Under the pieces are notes generated by a model. The model made no database searches. It worked only from the letters and a program-made list of their open reading frames with translations, and had not been told where the DNA came from. From Roseomonas aerilata DSM 19363 (lineage in GTDB: Bacteria > Pseudomonadota > Alphaproteobacteria > Acetobacterales > Acetobacteraceae), in assembly GCF_000711725.1 (NCBI RefSeq), contig NZ_JONP01000011.1:62001-126000 (forward strand): a DNA stretch of 64,000 nt, in the 5' to 3' direction. Shown one piece after another: positions 8,197-16,352 of the stretch. Numbering within the stretch: position 1 is the first letter of the stretch; each line of letters begins with the position of its first letter. Both the position numbers and the translations under genes were made by a program.

Positions 8197-9609
8197 ATGA
8201 ACGCGGACTACATGCCGCCGCTGATGTTCGGCGGCCTGGTGGTGTTTCTCCTGATCGGCTTCCCCGTGGCCTTCTCCCTGGCCGCGGTGGGGCTGTTCTT
8301 CGGCTTCATCTCGATCGAGCTCGGCTTCTTCACGACCGACTACCTGGGCGTGCTGCCGCTGCGGGTCTTCGGGACGCTGTCGAACGACCTGCTGCTCTCG
8401 ATCCCCTTCTTCACGCTGATGGGCGCGATCCTCGAGCGCTGCGGGCTGGCGGAGGACCTGCTGGAGGGCACCGGGCAGTTGTTCGGGAAGATCCCGGGCG
8501 GCCTCGCCTATGCCGTGATCCTGGTGGGCGCGGTGCTCGGCGCCATCACGGGCACGGTCGCGGCCTCGGTCATCGCCATGGGCATGATCAGCCTGCCGAT
8601 CATGATCAAGTACGGCTACGACATGCGGATCGCGACGGGCGTGATCGCGGCGTCGGGCACCATCACGCAGCTCATCCCGCCTTCCCTCGTGCTGATCGTC
8701 CTGGGCGACCAGCTCGGGCGCTCGGTGGGCGACATGTACGCGGGCGCGATCGGGCCCTCGATTCTGCAGATCGTCCTGTTCATCCTCTTCATCATGGGCG
8801 TCTCGATCTTCGCGCCCCATAAGGTGCCGCCGCTGCCGGATGAGGCGCTGGGCACCCGCGGCTGGCCACTGATCTGGCGCGTGGCGAAGGGCATGGTTCC
8901 CTCCATCGTCCTCATCTTCCTCGTGCTCGGCACCATCTTCATGGGGCTAGCCACGCCGACCGAAGCGGGCGCCATGGGCGCGGTGGGCGCGGTGATCCTG
9001 GCCATCGCCAACGGGCGCTACACCTGGGCGCTGTTGCGGGAGGCCATGGGCAACACCATGCGCATCACCGCCATGGTGATCTTCATCCTGCTCGGCGCCA
9101 CCGTCTTCTCGCTCGTGTTCCAGGGCGTCGATGGTTCCATCTGGCTGGAGCACATCCTGTCCGGCCTGCCGGGCGGGCAGATCGGCTTCCTCATCTTCGT
9201 CAATATCTTCGTCTTCTTCCTCGCCTTCTTCCTCGACTTCTTCGAGATCGCCTTCATCATCGTGCCGCTGCTGGCGCCGGTGGCGGCAAAGCTGGGCATC
9301 GATCTCGTCTGGTTCGGCGTGCTGCTCTGCATCAACCTGCAGACGAGCTTCATGCACCCGCCCTTCGGCTTCGCGCTGTTCTACCTGCGCGGCATCGCGC
9401 CCAAGACGGTGCTGTCGCGCGACATCTACTGGGGCGCCATTCCCTGGTTGGTGCTGCAGGTGGTGCTGGTGGGGGTCGTGATCCTCTGGCCCGAGAGTGT
9501 GACCTACTGGATCGACAAGGGGACTGGCGTGGACCCGAGCACGGTCCGCATCGAGGTGCCGATGCCCGATACGGGCGAAGAGGAGCCGCCGCCCTTCAAC
9601 TTCCGCTAG
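8197..9609 (+). CDS. TRAP transporter large permease subunit (DctM)
   Basis: Sodium-driven permease, 470 aa with about twelve hydrophobic segments. The ATG at 8197 (MNADYMPPLMFGGLVVFLLI) is preferred over upstream in-frame codons, because it starts at the first membrane helix and lies clear of dctQ. Family signatures: GFPVAFSLAAVGL, LLSIPFFTLMGAILERCG, GAVLGAITGTVAAS, SGTITQLIPPSLVL, LATPTEAGAMGAVGA and the C-terminal LQTSFMHPPFGFALFYLRG. The charged tail (DTGEEEPPPFNFR) is cytoplasmic. It completes the TRAP system begun at 6451. Confidence 0.93.
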   Translation: MNADYMPPLMFGGLVVFLLIGFPVAFSLAAVGLFFGFISIELGFFTTDYLGVLPLRVFGTLSNDLLLSIPFFTLMGAILERCGLAEDLLEGTGQLFGKIPGGLAYAVILVGAVLGAITGTVAASVIAMGMISLPIMIKYGYDMRIATGVIAASGTITQLIPPSLVLIVLGDQLGRSVGDMYAGAIGPSILQIVLFILFIMGVSIFAPHKVPPLPDEALGTRGWPLIWRVAKGMVPSIVLIFLVLGTIFMGLATPTEAGAMGAVGAVILAIANGRYTWALLREAMGNTMRITAMVIFILLGATVFSLVFQGVDGSIWLEHILSGLPGGQIGFLIFVNIFVFFLAFFLDFFEIAFIIVPLLAPVAAKLGIDLVWFGVLLCINLQTSFMHPPFGFALFYLRGIAPKTVLSRDIYWGAIPWLVLQVVLVGVVILWPESVTYWIDKGTGVDPSTVRIEVPMPDTGEEEPPPFNFR

Positions 9610-9616
9610 GGCGCCG

Positions 9617-10273
9617 GTGTCGGGCTTGCTTGGAAAGGCCTGGGGGGCGCTTCGCGGCGCCCTCCCAGGCCTTTCTCGCTCGAGGGCGGTGGCGGCGCCG
9701 GACTGGGCGGCCGACCGCGGGCGGATCCTGCTTGTCGGGCCAACAGGGGCGGGGAAGAGCACGCTGGTGAATGCCGTCCTCGGCGACGGGACCGCGTCGG
9801 CCGGTGCCGGCGCGCCCGTGACGGAGGGAACGACCTGGTACGGGGAGGCCTCTCCCCTTCCCCTCGCGCTGGGCGACACGCGAGGGCTGGAGGCGGCGGA
9901 GAGCGCCGCGCAGGTGGCGGCGTTCGAGGCCTCGTTGGCCGCACTGTCGGCAGAGCGGCGGCCGCATCTCGTCTGGCTGGTCATCAACGCGGAAGGCGGG
10001 CGCTCCTTCGCAGGGACGGGGACGTTGGCGGGACTGGCGGCCTCAACCGGTGCGGCCGGGATGCCTTGCCTGGTGGTGCTGACCCATGCGGAGCCCGGCG
10101 CTGAAAGCCATGCGCGGCTCCGCCAGCGGATCGCGGAGACGATGCCGGGGGTAGCGATCGCCGCCGTGAACAGCCGGGCGCTGGTGGGGGAGGATGGAGC
10201 GGTCCTGCTGCCGGCCCATGGCGTGGAGGAGCTGCTGGACCTCTCGCAGCCCTTCCTGCCGGAGGGGCCGTAG
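9617..10273 (+). CDS. P-loop GTPase-like protein, short paralogue
   Basis: 218 aa, GTG start 7 nt after dctM. Walker A/G1 GPTGAGKST at ~41-49, then a G3-like DTRG (~86) and hydrophobic strands HLVWLVINAEGG and CLVVLTHAE. The G4 position reads LTHAE rather than N/TKxD, so guanine specificity is not assured. It resembles the N-terminal half of the GTPase at 11017-12447 (G1 context GKSTLVNAV, TWYGEAS versus TWYRHPC, DTRGLE) and lacks that protein's C-terminal helical domain. These are 50S-ribosome-binding/YcjX/Era-superfamily-like folds; the function is unknown. It may be cotranscribed with the TRAP genes or simply abut them. Confidence 0.75.
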   Translation: MSGLLGKAWGALRGALPGLSRSRAVAAPDWAADRGRILLVGPTGAGKSTLVNAVLGDGTASAGAGAPVTEGTTWYGEASPLPLALGDTRGLEAAESAAQVAAFEASLAALSAERRPHLVWLVINAEGGRSFAGTGTLAGLAASTGAAGMPCLVVLTHAEPGAESHARLRQRIAETMPGVAIAAVNSRALVGEDGAVLLPAHGVEELLDLSQPFLPEGP

Positions 10274-10280
10274 CGGCGCC

Positions 10281-10997
10281 CTACAGCCCCATGCCGATGC
10301 CGCGGAAGGGCAGCAGCAGCAGCTCCCACCAGGCCATGTGGGCCACGCCGTAGAGGCCGGCCTTCCACATGAGGGCCGAGCGGAAGCCGAACATCACCAC
10401 CAGCATAGGCAGGAGGCCGAGCGCCGCCGTCCAGAGGAGTTCCCGCCGCACGGCCTTGCCGAGGGCATCCGCCAGGGCGAGGGCCACGCGGTCGCGGTCG
10501 TCCTGGTAGACGAGGCGCGCGGCGCGGAGGCCGAGGCGGGGGATGAGGGAGGCGGCGCGGCCCACCTCCTCCATCTTCGTCTCCAGCATCGTGATCGCGT
10601 GGCGGGCGAGGACGAAGAGGGCGAAGCGGAAGACCGGCGCGCCGCGCAGCAGGAACAGGGCGCGGACGAGCGGCCAGGTGGAAATCACCCCCTGCGCGAA
10701 GTGCAGGAGGTACCAGAGGAGCACCGCGCCCGCCGCCGCAATGGCCCAGCCGACGCTCGGCAGGAGGGGCGCGATGGCCGCAAGGACGAAGAAGACGGCG
10801 GTGACGGAGATGGCGACCAGCGCCTCCTCCGCCACGTAGCGGAAGACAGCGTTGCCGATGAAGGCCTCCACCGCCGGTTCCAGCTCCGCCGCCAGCTCCG
10901 CCTCGCTGCCGGCCAGGAGGGCGGCGATGAGGGAGGCGCTGCCGCCCTCGTGATCGGGGGCGTGGAGCGCGGGTGGGGGTTGGACGGAAGGGGACAT
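10281..10997 (-). CDS. Membrane protein of unknown function next to GTPases
   Basis: 238 aa. An acidic N-terminal region (LLAGSEAELAAELEPAVEAF) is followed by hydrophobic segments ALVAISVTAVFFVLAAIAPL and VGWAIAAAGAVLLWYLLHF, a charged middle (LETKMEEVGRAASLIPRLG, YQDDRDRVALALADALGKA) and another hydrophobic stretch ALGLLPMLVVMFGF. I do not recognise a family. It converges on the short GTPase gene and is divergent from the long one; its ATG is interlocked with an in-frame ATG of that gene in a single CATG (10995-10998). The GTPases may act at the membrane through this protein, but that is inference from proximity. Confidence 0.6.
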   Translation of the reverse strand: MSPSVQPPPALHAPDHEGGSASLIAALLAGSEAELAAELEPAVEAFIGNAVFRYVAEEALVAISVTAVFFVLAAIAPLLPSVGWAIAAAGAVLLWYLLHFAQGVISTWPLVRALFLLRGAPVFRFALFVLARHAITMLETKMEEVGRAASLIPRLGLRAARLVYQDDRDRVALALADALGKAVRRELLWTAALGLLPMLVVMFGFRSALMWKAGLYGVAHMAWWELLLLPFRGIGMGL

Positions 10998-11016
10998 GCC
11001 GGGCAGAGTCGTCGTG

Positions 11017-12447
11017 ATGTCCCGCAAGCCCGTCAAGGCCGACCCCATCGCCGTCGCGCTGGAGCACGCCCGCCGCGCAGTGGCCGGGGGCGACCCGCTG
11101 CCTCTCCTGCTGCTCTGCACCGGGGCCGAACGGGCGGAGATCGCCGCGGCCGCGGGGCTGTCCGACCCCAGCCCCCTACCGCTCGCGACGGCCCTGCGGC
11201 CGATGCTGGTGGAGGGGGCAGACGCGGCGCCCGGCCTGCTCGCGCTACTGACGGCGCTGCGGGTGCGGAAGCTCTCGGCGCTGGGTGACCGGGCTGCGGT
11301 GGTGCGGGGCTTCACCCGCCCGGCGCCGCGGCGCGGGACATGGCTCGGCCGGCTGCTCGGGCGGGGCACGACCCTGCTGGACGACGCGGTGGCGGCGATT
11401 CCCGGCGTGGAGGACCGTCTGGCGGGAATGCAACGCTGCAACGTGCTGCTGGCCGGGCGATCCGGGGCGGGCAAGAGCACCCTGGTGAACGCGGTCTTCG
11501 GCCGCGTCGTGGCGGAGGCGGGGGAAGGCGCGCCGGTCTCGTCCGCCGCCACCTGGTATCGGCACCCCTGCGCGCCGCTGCACCTGGCCGATACGCGCGG
11601 GCTGGAGCCGGGTGCCTATGGCGAGACGCGGGAGGCGGTAGAGGCGGAGCTGGCCCGCCTGTCCGCCCTGCCCGAGGAGGAGCGGCTGCACGTGGCGTGG
11701 CTCTGCGTCGATTCGGCGGGGGAGCGGGTGGAGCCGGCGGACCGAGACCTAGCGCGCCTGCTGGCGCAGGGCGGGGTTCCGGTAATCCTCGTGCTGACCA
11801 AGGCCTGGGGGGAGGACCGGCTCTCGGAGGCCGCGAGGGCGCTGGTGCCGGAGGCCACGGCCGTGCTGCGGGTGGTGGCGGCCCCGCGCCTGTTTCCAGG
11901 CGGCGCGAAGGTGGAGGCGCGCGGGCTGGAGGAGTTGGTGGCGGCCACCGTCGCGGCCCTGCCAGCGGGGCGGCGCGCGGCGGCGGCGGCAGCCAATCTT
12001 GTTGCCCTCGCGCCGAAGATCGCCGAGGCGGAGGCGGCCATTTCCGCGCATGCGAGGGCGGCCGCTGCCCTGTCGGCCACCCCCCTGCCCTTCGCCGATG
12101 CCGCGCTGCTCTTCGGGTTGCAGGCGAAGATGATCGTGGACGTGACCGTCCGCATGGGCACGCCGGCCGAGGAGATGCCGCTGAAGGCCGTCGCCGCCGC
12201 GCTGCTCGGCCCGGCCGCGGCGGGGATGGGCGGAAGGGTCGCGGCCCGGGCCCTCGGCACGCTGCTGAAGTTCGTGCCCGGGGTCGGCAGCATCGCGGGT
12301 GGGGCGATCAACGCGGCGGTGGCCTATGGGCTGACGACCGCGCTGGGCAATGCCTACCTCGCCTTCCTGAGGGATCGCTGGGCGGTGCTGCACCGTCCAC
12401 CGACCCTGCAGGAGGTCGTGGCCTTCCTCGGGCGCTTTCGGGGGTAG
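11017..12447 (+). CDS. GTPase with C-terminal DUF697-like domain
   Basis: 476 aa from ATG 11017 (MSRKPVKADPIAVAL); an ATG at 10996 in the same frame would add seven residues. A ~140-residue helical N-terminus precedes G1 AGRSGAGKST (~145-154), G3 DTRG (~192) and a G4-like VLTKAW in which the usual Asp is Trp. The C-terminal ~300-440 region (ATPLPFADAALLFGLQAKMI, LGPAAAGMGGRVAAR, GVGSIAGGAINAAVAYGLTTALG) resembles DUF697, seen in YcjF-type and other dynamin/Era-like membrane-associated GTPases. The reaction would be GTP hydrolysis; the target is unknown. It pairs with the paralogue at 9617 and the divergent membrane gene. Confidence 0.78.
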   Translation: MSRKPVKADPIAVALEHARRAVAGGDPLPLLLLCTGAERAEIAAAAGLSDPSPLPLATALRPMLVEGADAAPGLLALLTALRVRKLSALGDRAAVVRGFTRPAPRRGTWLGRLLGRGTTLLDDAVAAIPGVEDRLAGMQRCNVLLAGRSGAGKSTLVNAVFGRVVAEAGEGAPVSSAATWYRHPCAPLHLADTRGLEPGAYGETREAVEAELARLSALPEEERLHVAWLCVDSAGERVEPADRDLARLLAQGGVPVILVLTKAWGEDRLSEAARALVPEATAVLRVVAAPRLFPGGAKVEARGLEELVAATVAALPAGRRAAAAAANLVALAPKIAEAEAAISAHARAAAALSATPLPFADAALLFGLQAKMIVDVTVRMGTPAEEMPLKAVAAALLGPAAAGMGGRVAARALGTLLKFVPGVGSIAGGAINAAVAYGLTTALGNAYLAFLRDRWAVLHRPPTLQEVVAFLGRFRG

Positions 12448-12450
12448 CGG

Positions 12451-12912
12451 CTACCCCACCGCCCGGCGGCGCAGCGGCGCCGGCGTCACCTCGTTGTGCA
12501 CCTCCGCCAGCTCGCCGAGGAGGCGGATGAGGGTGGCGCGGTCCGCCGGCGAGAGGGGTGCCAGGATGCGTTCCTGCACGCGCCGCACCGCTGGCTCCAC
12601 ACGGCGAAGAAGGCCCTCGCCTTCCGGCGTCAGGCGCAGGCGCTTAGCGCGGCGGTCGCCCTCGGCGTGGGAGCGCTCGATCCAGCCCTTTGCCTCCAGC
12701 CGCTCGAGGACGCCGCCGAGCGTGGAGCGGTCGAAGGCGATGAGGGCGGAGAGGCGCGTCGCGTCCACATCCGGGTTCTCGCGGATGGCGTAAAGCGCGC
12801 CGAACTGCACCGATGTGAGGTCTTGCGCGGCCACCTCCTCGGCGAAGAGGGCACTGGAGATCTGTTGAGCCCGCCGGATGAGGTGCCCGGGCATGGCGTA
12901 GAGTTCGTGCAT
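12451..12912 (-). CDS. MarR-family transcriptional regulator
   Basis: 153 aa. Winged helix: a dimerisation helix (MPGHLIRRAQQISSALF), recognition region DATRLSALIAFDRSTLGGVLERLEAKG and wing IERSHAEGDRRAKRLRLTPEG, all classical MarR. Such proteins usually repress an adjacent operon and are released by aromatic acids. It is divergent from the aldolase gene at 13064. An inverted repeat in the shared spacer (12976-12996) overlaps a -35/-10 promoter for that operon and is a sound candidate operator. Its stop lies 3 nt from that of the convergent GTPase gene. Confidence 0.9.
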   Translation of the reverse strand: MHELYAMPGHLIRRAQQISSALFAEEVAAQDLTSVQFGALYAIRENPDVDATRLSALIAFDRSTLGGVLERLEAKGWIERSHAEGDRRAKRLRLTPEGEGLLRRVEPAVRRVQERILAPLSPADRATLIRLLGELAEVHNEVTPAPLRRRAVG

Positions 12913-12969
12913 CGGGTGCGGGTTCCGTGTTGTTCTGTCGGCTGATCTTCCGGGCGACGGTCGGCTGCA

Positions 12970-12997
12970 TTGACGGTATGCTGAAAGAACGCATACT
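12970..12997 (+). promoter_or_regulatory. Promoter with embedded inverted repeat (candidate MarR site)
   Basis: TTGACG (12970-12975), 16 nt, then CATACT (12992-12997) forms a sigma70-like promoter reading towards the aldolase gene. Between and over these elements lie GTATGC (12976-12981) and GCATAC (12991-12996), perfect 6-bp arms with a 9-nt spacer. A MarR dimer bound here would block the promoter. Only the sequence pattern is direct evidence. Confidence 0.5.
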
Positions 12998-13063
12998 GCC
13001 TTTTCAAGGGAATGGGGAGGTCCGCCGCTCGGTCCACCCCTCGAAAGGGATGGAGACACCGGC

Positions 13064-13786
13064 TTGAAGCAGGACCTGCACAGCTTGCTGGGCGACCTCG
13101 TGATCGCCAACCGCATCCTCGCGCATGAGGACGTGCTCGACGACTTCGGGCATGTCGCGGTGCGCCACCCCGATCGGGCGGACCGCTTCTTCGTCTCGCG
13201 CTCCCGCTCGCCCGAGATCGTCACGCGCGACGACCTACTGGAGTTCACGCTCGACGGCGTTCCCGTCGATCCCAAGGGCCTGCGCCCTTACCTCGAGAGC
13301 GTGCTGCACGCGCGGATCTTCGCCGCGCGGCCGGACGTGCAGGCGACGGTGCACCATCACTCGCCGGCCGTGCTGCCCTATACGGTGATCGACGAAGTGC
13401 CGCTCCGGCCCGTGTTCCACATGGGTTCCGTGCTGGGCGGCCCGGTGCCGGTCTGGGACAGCCGCGACGAGTTCGGCGACACGAACATGCTCATCGACGA
13501 CGTGCCGAAGGCCGACAGCCTGGCGAAGGCGCTCGGCGGCGGCACCTCGGTGCTGCTGCGCAATCACGGCGCCACCTGCGCCGCCCAATCCCTTCCGGCG
13601 GTGGTCTTCGTCTCCGTGCGGATGAAGGACAACGCGGAACTGCAGTCCCGCGCCATGGCGATGGGCAAGCCGCGCTACCTCACCGAGGGCGAGACGCGCA
13701 TGGCCGGCGAGATGCTGATGGGCGAGCGGCCGCTGGAGCGCGCCTGGTCCTACTGGCGGGCGCGCGCCGGCTATGGCGGCATCTAG
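13064..13786 (+). CDS. Class II aldolase/adducin-family protein
   Basis: 240 aa with the metal-binding class II aldolase fold: VHHHSPAV (~residues 104-111, two zinc-ligand His) and LLRNHGATCAA (~165, third His). The family includes fuculose-phosphate aldolase and decarboxylases of aromatic ring-cleavage products, such as hydroxy-carboxymuconate-semialdehyde types. With a MarR gene, Bug receptor and gentisate enzymes nearby, a decarboxylase or retro-aldolase role on an aromatic-acid metabolite is more likely than sugar metabolism, but this is inference. TTG start at 13064; the Bug receptor follows after 12 nt with a clear TAGGAGGGA Shine-Dalgarno. Confidence 0.8.
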   Translation: MKQDLHSLLGDLVIANRILAHEDVLDDFGHVAVRHPDRADRFFVSRSRSPEIVTRDDLLEFTLDGVPVDPKGLRPYLESVLHARIFAARPDVQATVHHHSPAVLPYTVIDEVPLRPVFHMGSVLGGPVPVWDSRDEFGDTNMLIDDVPKADSLAKALGGGTSVLLRNHGATCAAQSLPAVVFVSVRMKDNAELQSRAMAMGKPRYLTEGETRMAGEMLMGERPLERAWSYWRARAGYGGI

Positions 13787-13798
13787 GAGGGAGTGGGC

Positions 13799-14761
13799 AT
13801 GAACATCAGCCGTCGAAGCTTCGGGGCCGCTTCGCTTCTCGCGACCCTTCCCGTCGCGGCGCGCGCGCAGCGGCGGCCGGTGCGCATCGTCGTGCCGGCG
13901 GCGCCGGGCGGGGCGATCGACATCATCGGGCGCATCTACGCCACGCGCCTCGGCGACCTGCTGGGCTCGACCTGGGTGGTGGAGAACCGCTCCGGCGCGA
14001 GCAACACACTCGGTGCGGCGGAGGTGGCGCGCTCGGCGGCCGACGGGCTCACCTACCTCGTCAACGCCGACATCCAGCTCATGGCCAAGCACGTGATGCG
14101 CTCCGTGCCCTATGACCCCGTGGGTGACTTCACGCCCATCTCGCGCCTGGCGACCGCGCCCATGGTGCTTGTGGGCAACCCGCGCAGCACGCCGGAGGGG
14201 GGCATCGCCGCGCTGATTCCGGCGATGAAGTCGCGACCCGACCGCTTTACCTTCGCGAATTCCGGCCTCGGCTCCATGGGGCACCTAGCGACGGAGGGCT
14301 TCAAGCGCGAAACGGGCCTCGACAGCCTTGTCGTCACCTATCGCGGCACCGCGCCCGCCCTGACCGACGTCGTCTCCGGCAATACCGCGCTGATGGTGGC
14401 CCCGCTGGGCTCGGCCCTGCCGCAGATCGAGGATGGGAAGCTTCGCGCCTACGCCATCATGGGTCCGCAACGCTCGCCCCGTGCGCCGGCGATCCCGACC
14501 ATCGCCGAACAGGGCATGCCCTCGCTCGACTTCACGCTGTGGTACGCGATGTGGGCGCCGAAGGGCTTGGCCGACGCCGAGGCCGACCGCGTGAACACCG
14601 CCGTGCAGACGATTTCCCGCGAGCCAGACATCCGCGCGCGCCTCGCCGAGCAGGGCGCGGAACCGGTGACGGAAGACCGCGCCACCTTCACCCGCTTCAT
14701 CGCGACCGAGAACGTGCGGAGCGCGAAGATGGCCGAGGTGGCGAAGATCGAGCCGGAGTAG
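13799..14761 (+). CDS. Bug/TctC-family solute-binding receptor
   Basis: 320 aa periplasmic binding protein of the tripartite tricarboxylate transporter (TTT) family. Tat-like signal MNISRRSFGAASLLAT, cleavage near ARA-QR. Family landmarks: PVRIVVPAAPGGAIDIIGR, WVVENRSGASNTLGA, YRGTAPALTDVVSGN and LWYAMWAPKGL. Bug receptors are numerous in beta- and alphaproteobacteria and usually lack their own permease, as here. Its ligand may be the aromatic acid degraded by the neighbouring genes (inference). The ATG at 13799 is chosen for the TAGGAGGGA upstream; a GTG two codons earlier is unlikely. Confidence 0.9.
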   Translation: MNISRRSFGAASLLATLPVAARAQRRPVRIVVPAAPGGAIDIIGRIYATRLGDLLGSTWVVENRSGASNTLGAAEVARSAADGLTYLVNADIQLMAKHVMRSVPYDPVGDFTPISRLATAPMVLVGNPRSTPEGGIAALIPAMKSRPDRFTFANSGLGSMGHLATEGFKRETGLDSLVVTYRGTAPALTDVVSGNTALMVAPLGSALPQIEDGKLRAYAIMGPQRSPRAPAIPTIAEQGMPSLDFTLWYAMWAPKGLADAEADRVNTAVQTISREPDIRARLAEQGAEPVTEDRATFTRFIATENVRSAKMAEVAKIEPE

Positions 14762-14785
14762 AACCTCTCTTCGTCACTGCCGCCT

Positions 14786-15071
14786 TGCTGGCCCCGGAGA
14801 GGGCGCTGCCCTCTCCGTACCTCCGGGCGAACGCGCAGCGTTCGTCCCGCGCCCGCCAAGGGCCTGAGGCCCTTGGATTTCCATCTGGCTGGCGCGGATG
14901 AATGATGGGAGCCGGTTCTTTTCCCGGCGCCCTTCCCGCACGTGCAGTCGCCTCGGGTCCACGACCCGAGGCTCACCGGCCGCTCAGCGATTCCAAACAG
15001 ATAGAAGAAGATGATGGTGAGGGGTTCGGGGAGAGGAAGAATTCCTTCTTCCTCTCCCCGCAGTCACCAGC
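14786..15071 (+). repeat. Multi-hairpin intergenic repeat, copy 1
   Basis: This fills the 319-nt gap between two convergent genes. Hairpins: H1 GGAGAGGGC/GCCCTCTCC (14796-14816); an extra one CGAACGC/GCGTTCG (14828-14844); H2 CCAAGGGCC/GGCCCTTGG (14856-14876); H3 CCTCGGGTC/GACCCGAGG (14951-14971); H4, a 15-bp stem CGGGGAGAGGAAGAA with loop TTCC (15027-15060). An inverted copy with the same order of elements lies at 17591-17850. H2 and H3 differ between copies by paired base changes. It may serve as a two-way terminator or be a small mobile or RNA element. Confidence 0.8.
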
Positions 15072-15080
15072 GTCGCCCCA

Positions 15081-16154
15081 TCAGGCGTTGCCGCGGTCCT
15101 CGCGCCAGAGGTGCAGCGCTTCCTGCACCGGGCGGTCGGAGAAAGAGAAAAGGACGCTCTCCTCCGCCGCCTCGTGGCGAACCTTCTTCCAGGAGGGGAC
15201 GACGAAGACGTCGCGCTTGCCCCAGTCCACCACGAAGTCGTCGCCGATGATGCTGCGGCCGCGGCCCTCCATCGGCACGAAGACGGTCGCGTCGGTGGAG
15301 CGGTAGGCGGCGGTGGAGAAGCCTTTCGGCAGGAGCTGGATGAAGGTGCCCATCGTCGCCATGGCGTGATTGCCGGTGACAGGGTTGGTGTAGCGCATCT
15401 TCAGCCCGTGGCAGGGATCCCAGGCCTCGGCGCGGCGCATGCGCTCCAGCGCGTCGCGCGTGCGGGCGTAAGGATAGTTGAAGACGGGCGAGCTGCCGCC
15501 GCTCGGCTTGTGGTCCACCGGCATGAGGTTGGCGCCGAAGCGCGCGTCGCTGTCGCCGAGCGGGCGCGTGACGGGCTGCTCGTCCTGGCCGAGGTGTTCC
15601 GCGAAGGAGGCGTCGAGGAGCTGGACTACGGGGATGTCGAGACCGTCGAGCCAGAAGATCGGCCGGTCGCTCTCGTTGCCGTGGTCGTGCCAGGACATGG
15701 GGGGCGTGATGATGAAGTCGCCCTCCTCCATGATCGTGCGCTCGCCGTTCACGGCGGTGTAGGCGCCGCTGCCCTCGAGCACGAAGCGCAGCGCGGTCTG
15801 GGTGTGGCGGTGCGCGGGCGCGACCTCCCCGGGCAGGACGAGCTGCACGCCGGAATAGAGCGAGGTGGTGATGCGGGACTGGCCGCGGAGCCCGGGGTTC
15901 TCGAGCACCAGCACGCGGCGCTCGGCCTCCTTGGCGGTGATGAGGCTGCCGGCCTCCATCATCGCGGCGCGGATCTCGTCGAAGCGCCAGCTGGCCGGGC
16001 GGCAGGCGCTGCGCGGCTCGGGCGTGACGAGCTCGGCGAGCGACAGCCAGAGGGGCGTCAGGTTCTGCTGGCCGATGCGGCCGTAGAATTCCTGGCGCTT
16101 CGCCTCCACCGCTGCGTCCTGCGTGCCGGGCGCGGAATTCACGTTTGTGTCCAT
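15081..16154 (-). CDS. gtdA: Gentisate 1,2-dioxygenase
   Basis: 357 aa bicupin Fe(II) enzyme that opens gentisate (2,5-dihydroxybenzoate) to maleylpyruvate. Family features: a first cupin with metal ligands in PAHRHTQTALRFVLEG (~residues 108-123), ITPPMSWHDHGNES completing the site, LDGLDIPVVQLLDASF, the YPYARTRDAL region, and a second cupin near FVPMEGRGRSIIGDD. The ATG is preceded by AAAGGAGGGA. It is divergent from the FAD hydroxylase that should supply gentisate. The promoter carries a palindrome over its -10 (16178-16195). Ring-cleavage downstream enzymes (maleylpyruvate isomerase, fumarylpyruvate hydrolase) are not in the window. Confidence 0.92.
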   Translation of the reverse strand: MDTNVNSAPGTQDAAVEAKRQEFYGRIGQQNLTPLWLSLAELVTPEPRSACRPASWRFDEIRAAMMEAGSLITAKEAERRVLVLENPGLRGQSRITTSLYSGVQLVLPGEVAPAHRHTQTALRFVLEGSGAYTAVNGERTIMEEGDFIITPPMSWHDHGNESDRPIFWLDGLDIPVVQLLDASFAEHLGQDEQPVTRPLGDSDARFGANLMPVDHKPSGGSSPVFNYPYARTRDALERMRRAEAWDPCHGLKMRYTNPVTGNHAMATMGTFIQLLPKGFSTAAYRSTDATVFVPMEGRGRSIIGDDFVVDWGKRDVFVVPSWKKVRHEAAEESVLFSFSDRPVQEALHLWREDRGNA

Positions 16155-16177
16155 CGTCGCCGTCCCTCCTTTGCTGT

Positions 16178-16210
16178 TTGACCGTATACGGACAATCCGT
16201 GTAGGGTCAA
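16178..16210 (-). promoter_or_regulatory. gtdA promoter with palindromic operator
   Basis: On the minus strand TTGACC (16210-16205), 16 nt and TATACG (16188-16183) make a sigma70-like promoter pointing at gtdA. The -10 lies inside the perfect palindrome CCGTATACGG (16182-16191), extended by outer arms TTG/CAA to an 18-bp near-perfect dyad (16178-16195). A bound regulator would occlude the -10. The GTAT/ATAC theme is shared with the site at 12976-12996, so the MarR protein could act on both, although spacing differs. Confidence 0.55.
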
Positions 16211-16352
16211 TCCTGTTAAGCTGCCCCGTTCGGGTTGCGGCGGGGGATGTGGTCGTTCCCACCACCCTCTCCCAGCCCCCTCGGCGGCCGACCCTGAACG
16301 GCCGCGACGAAGCGAACGCCGACAAGAAGACCATGCACCCGGAGGACCAAGG

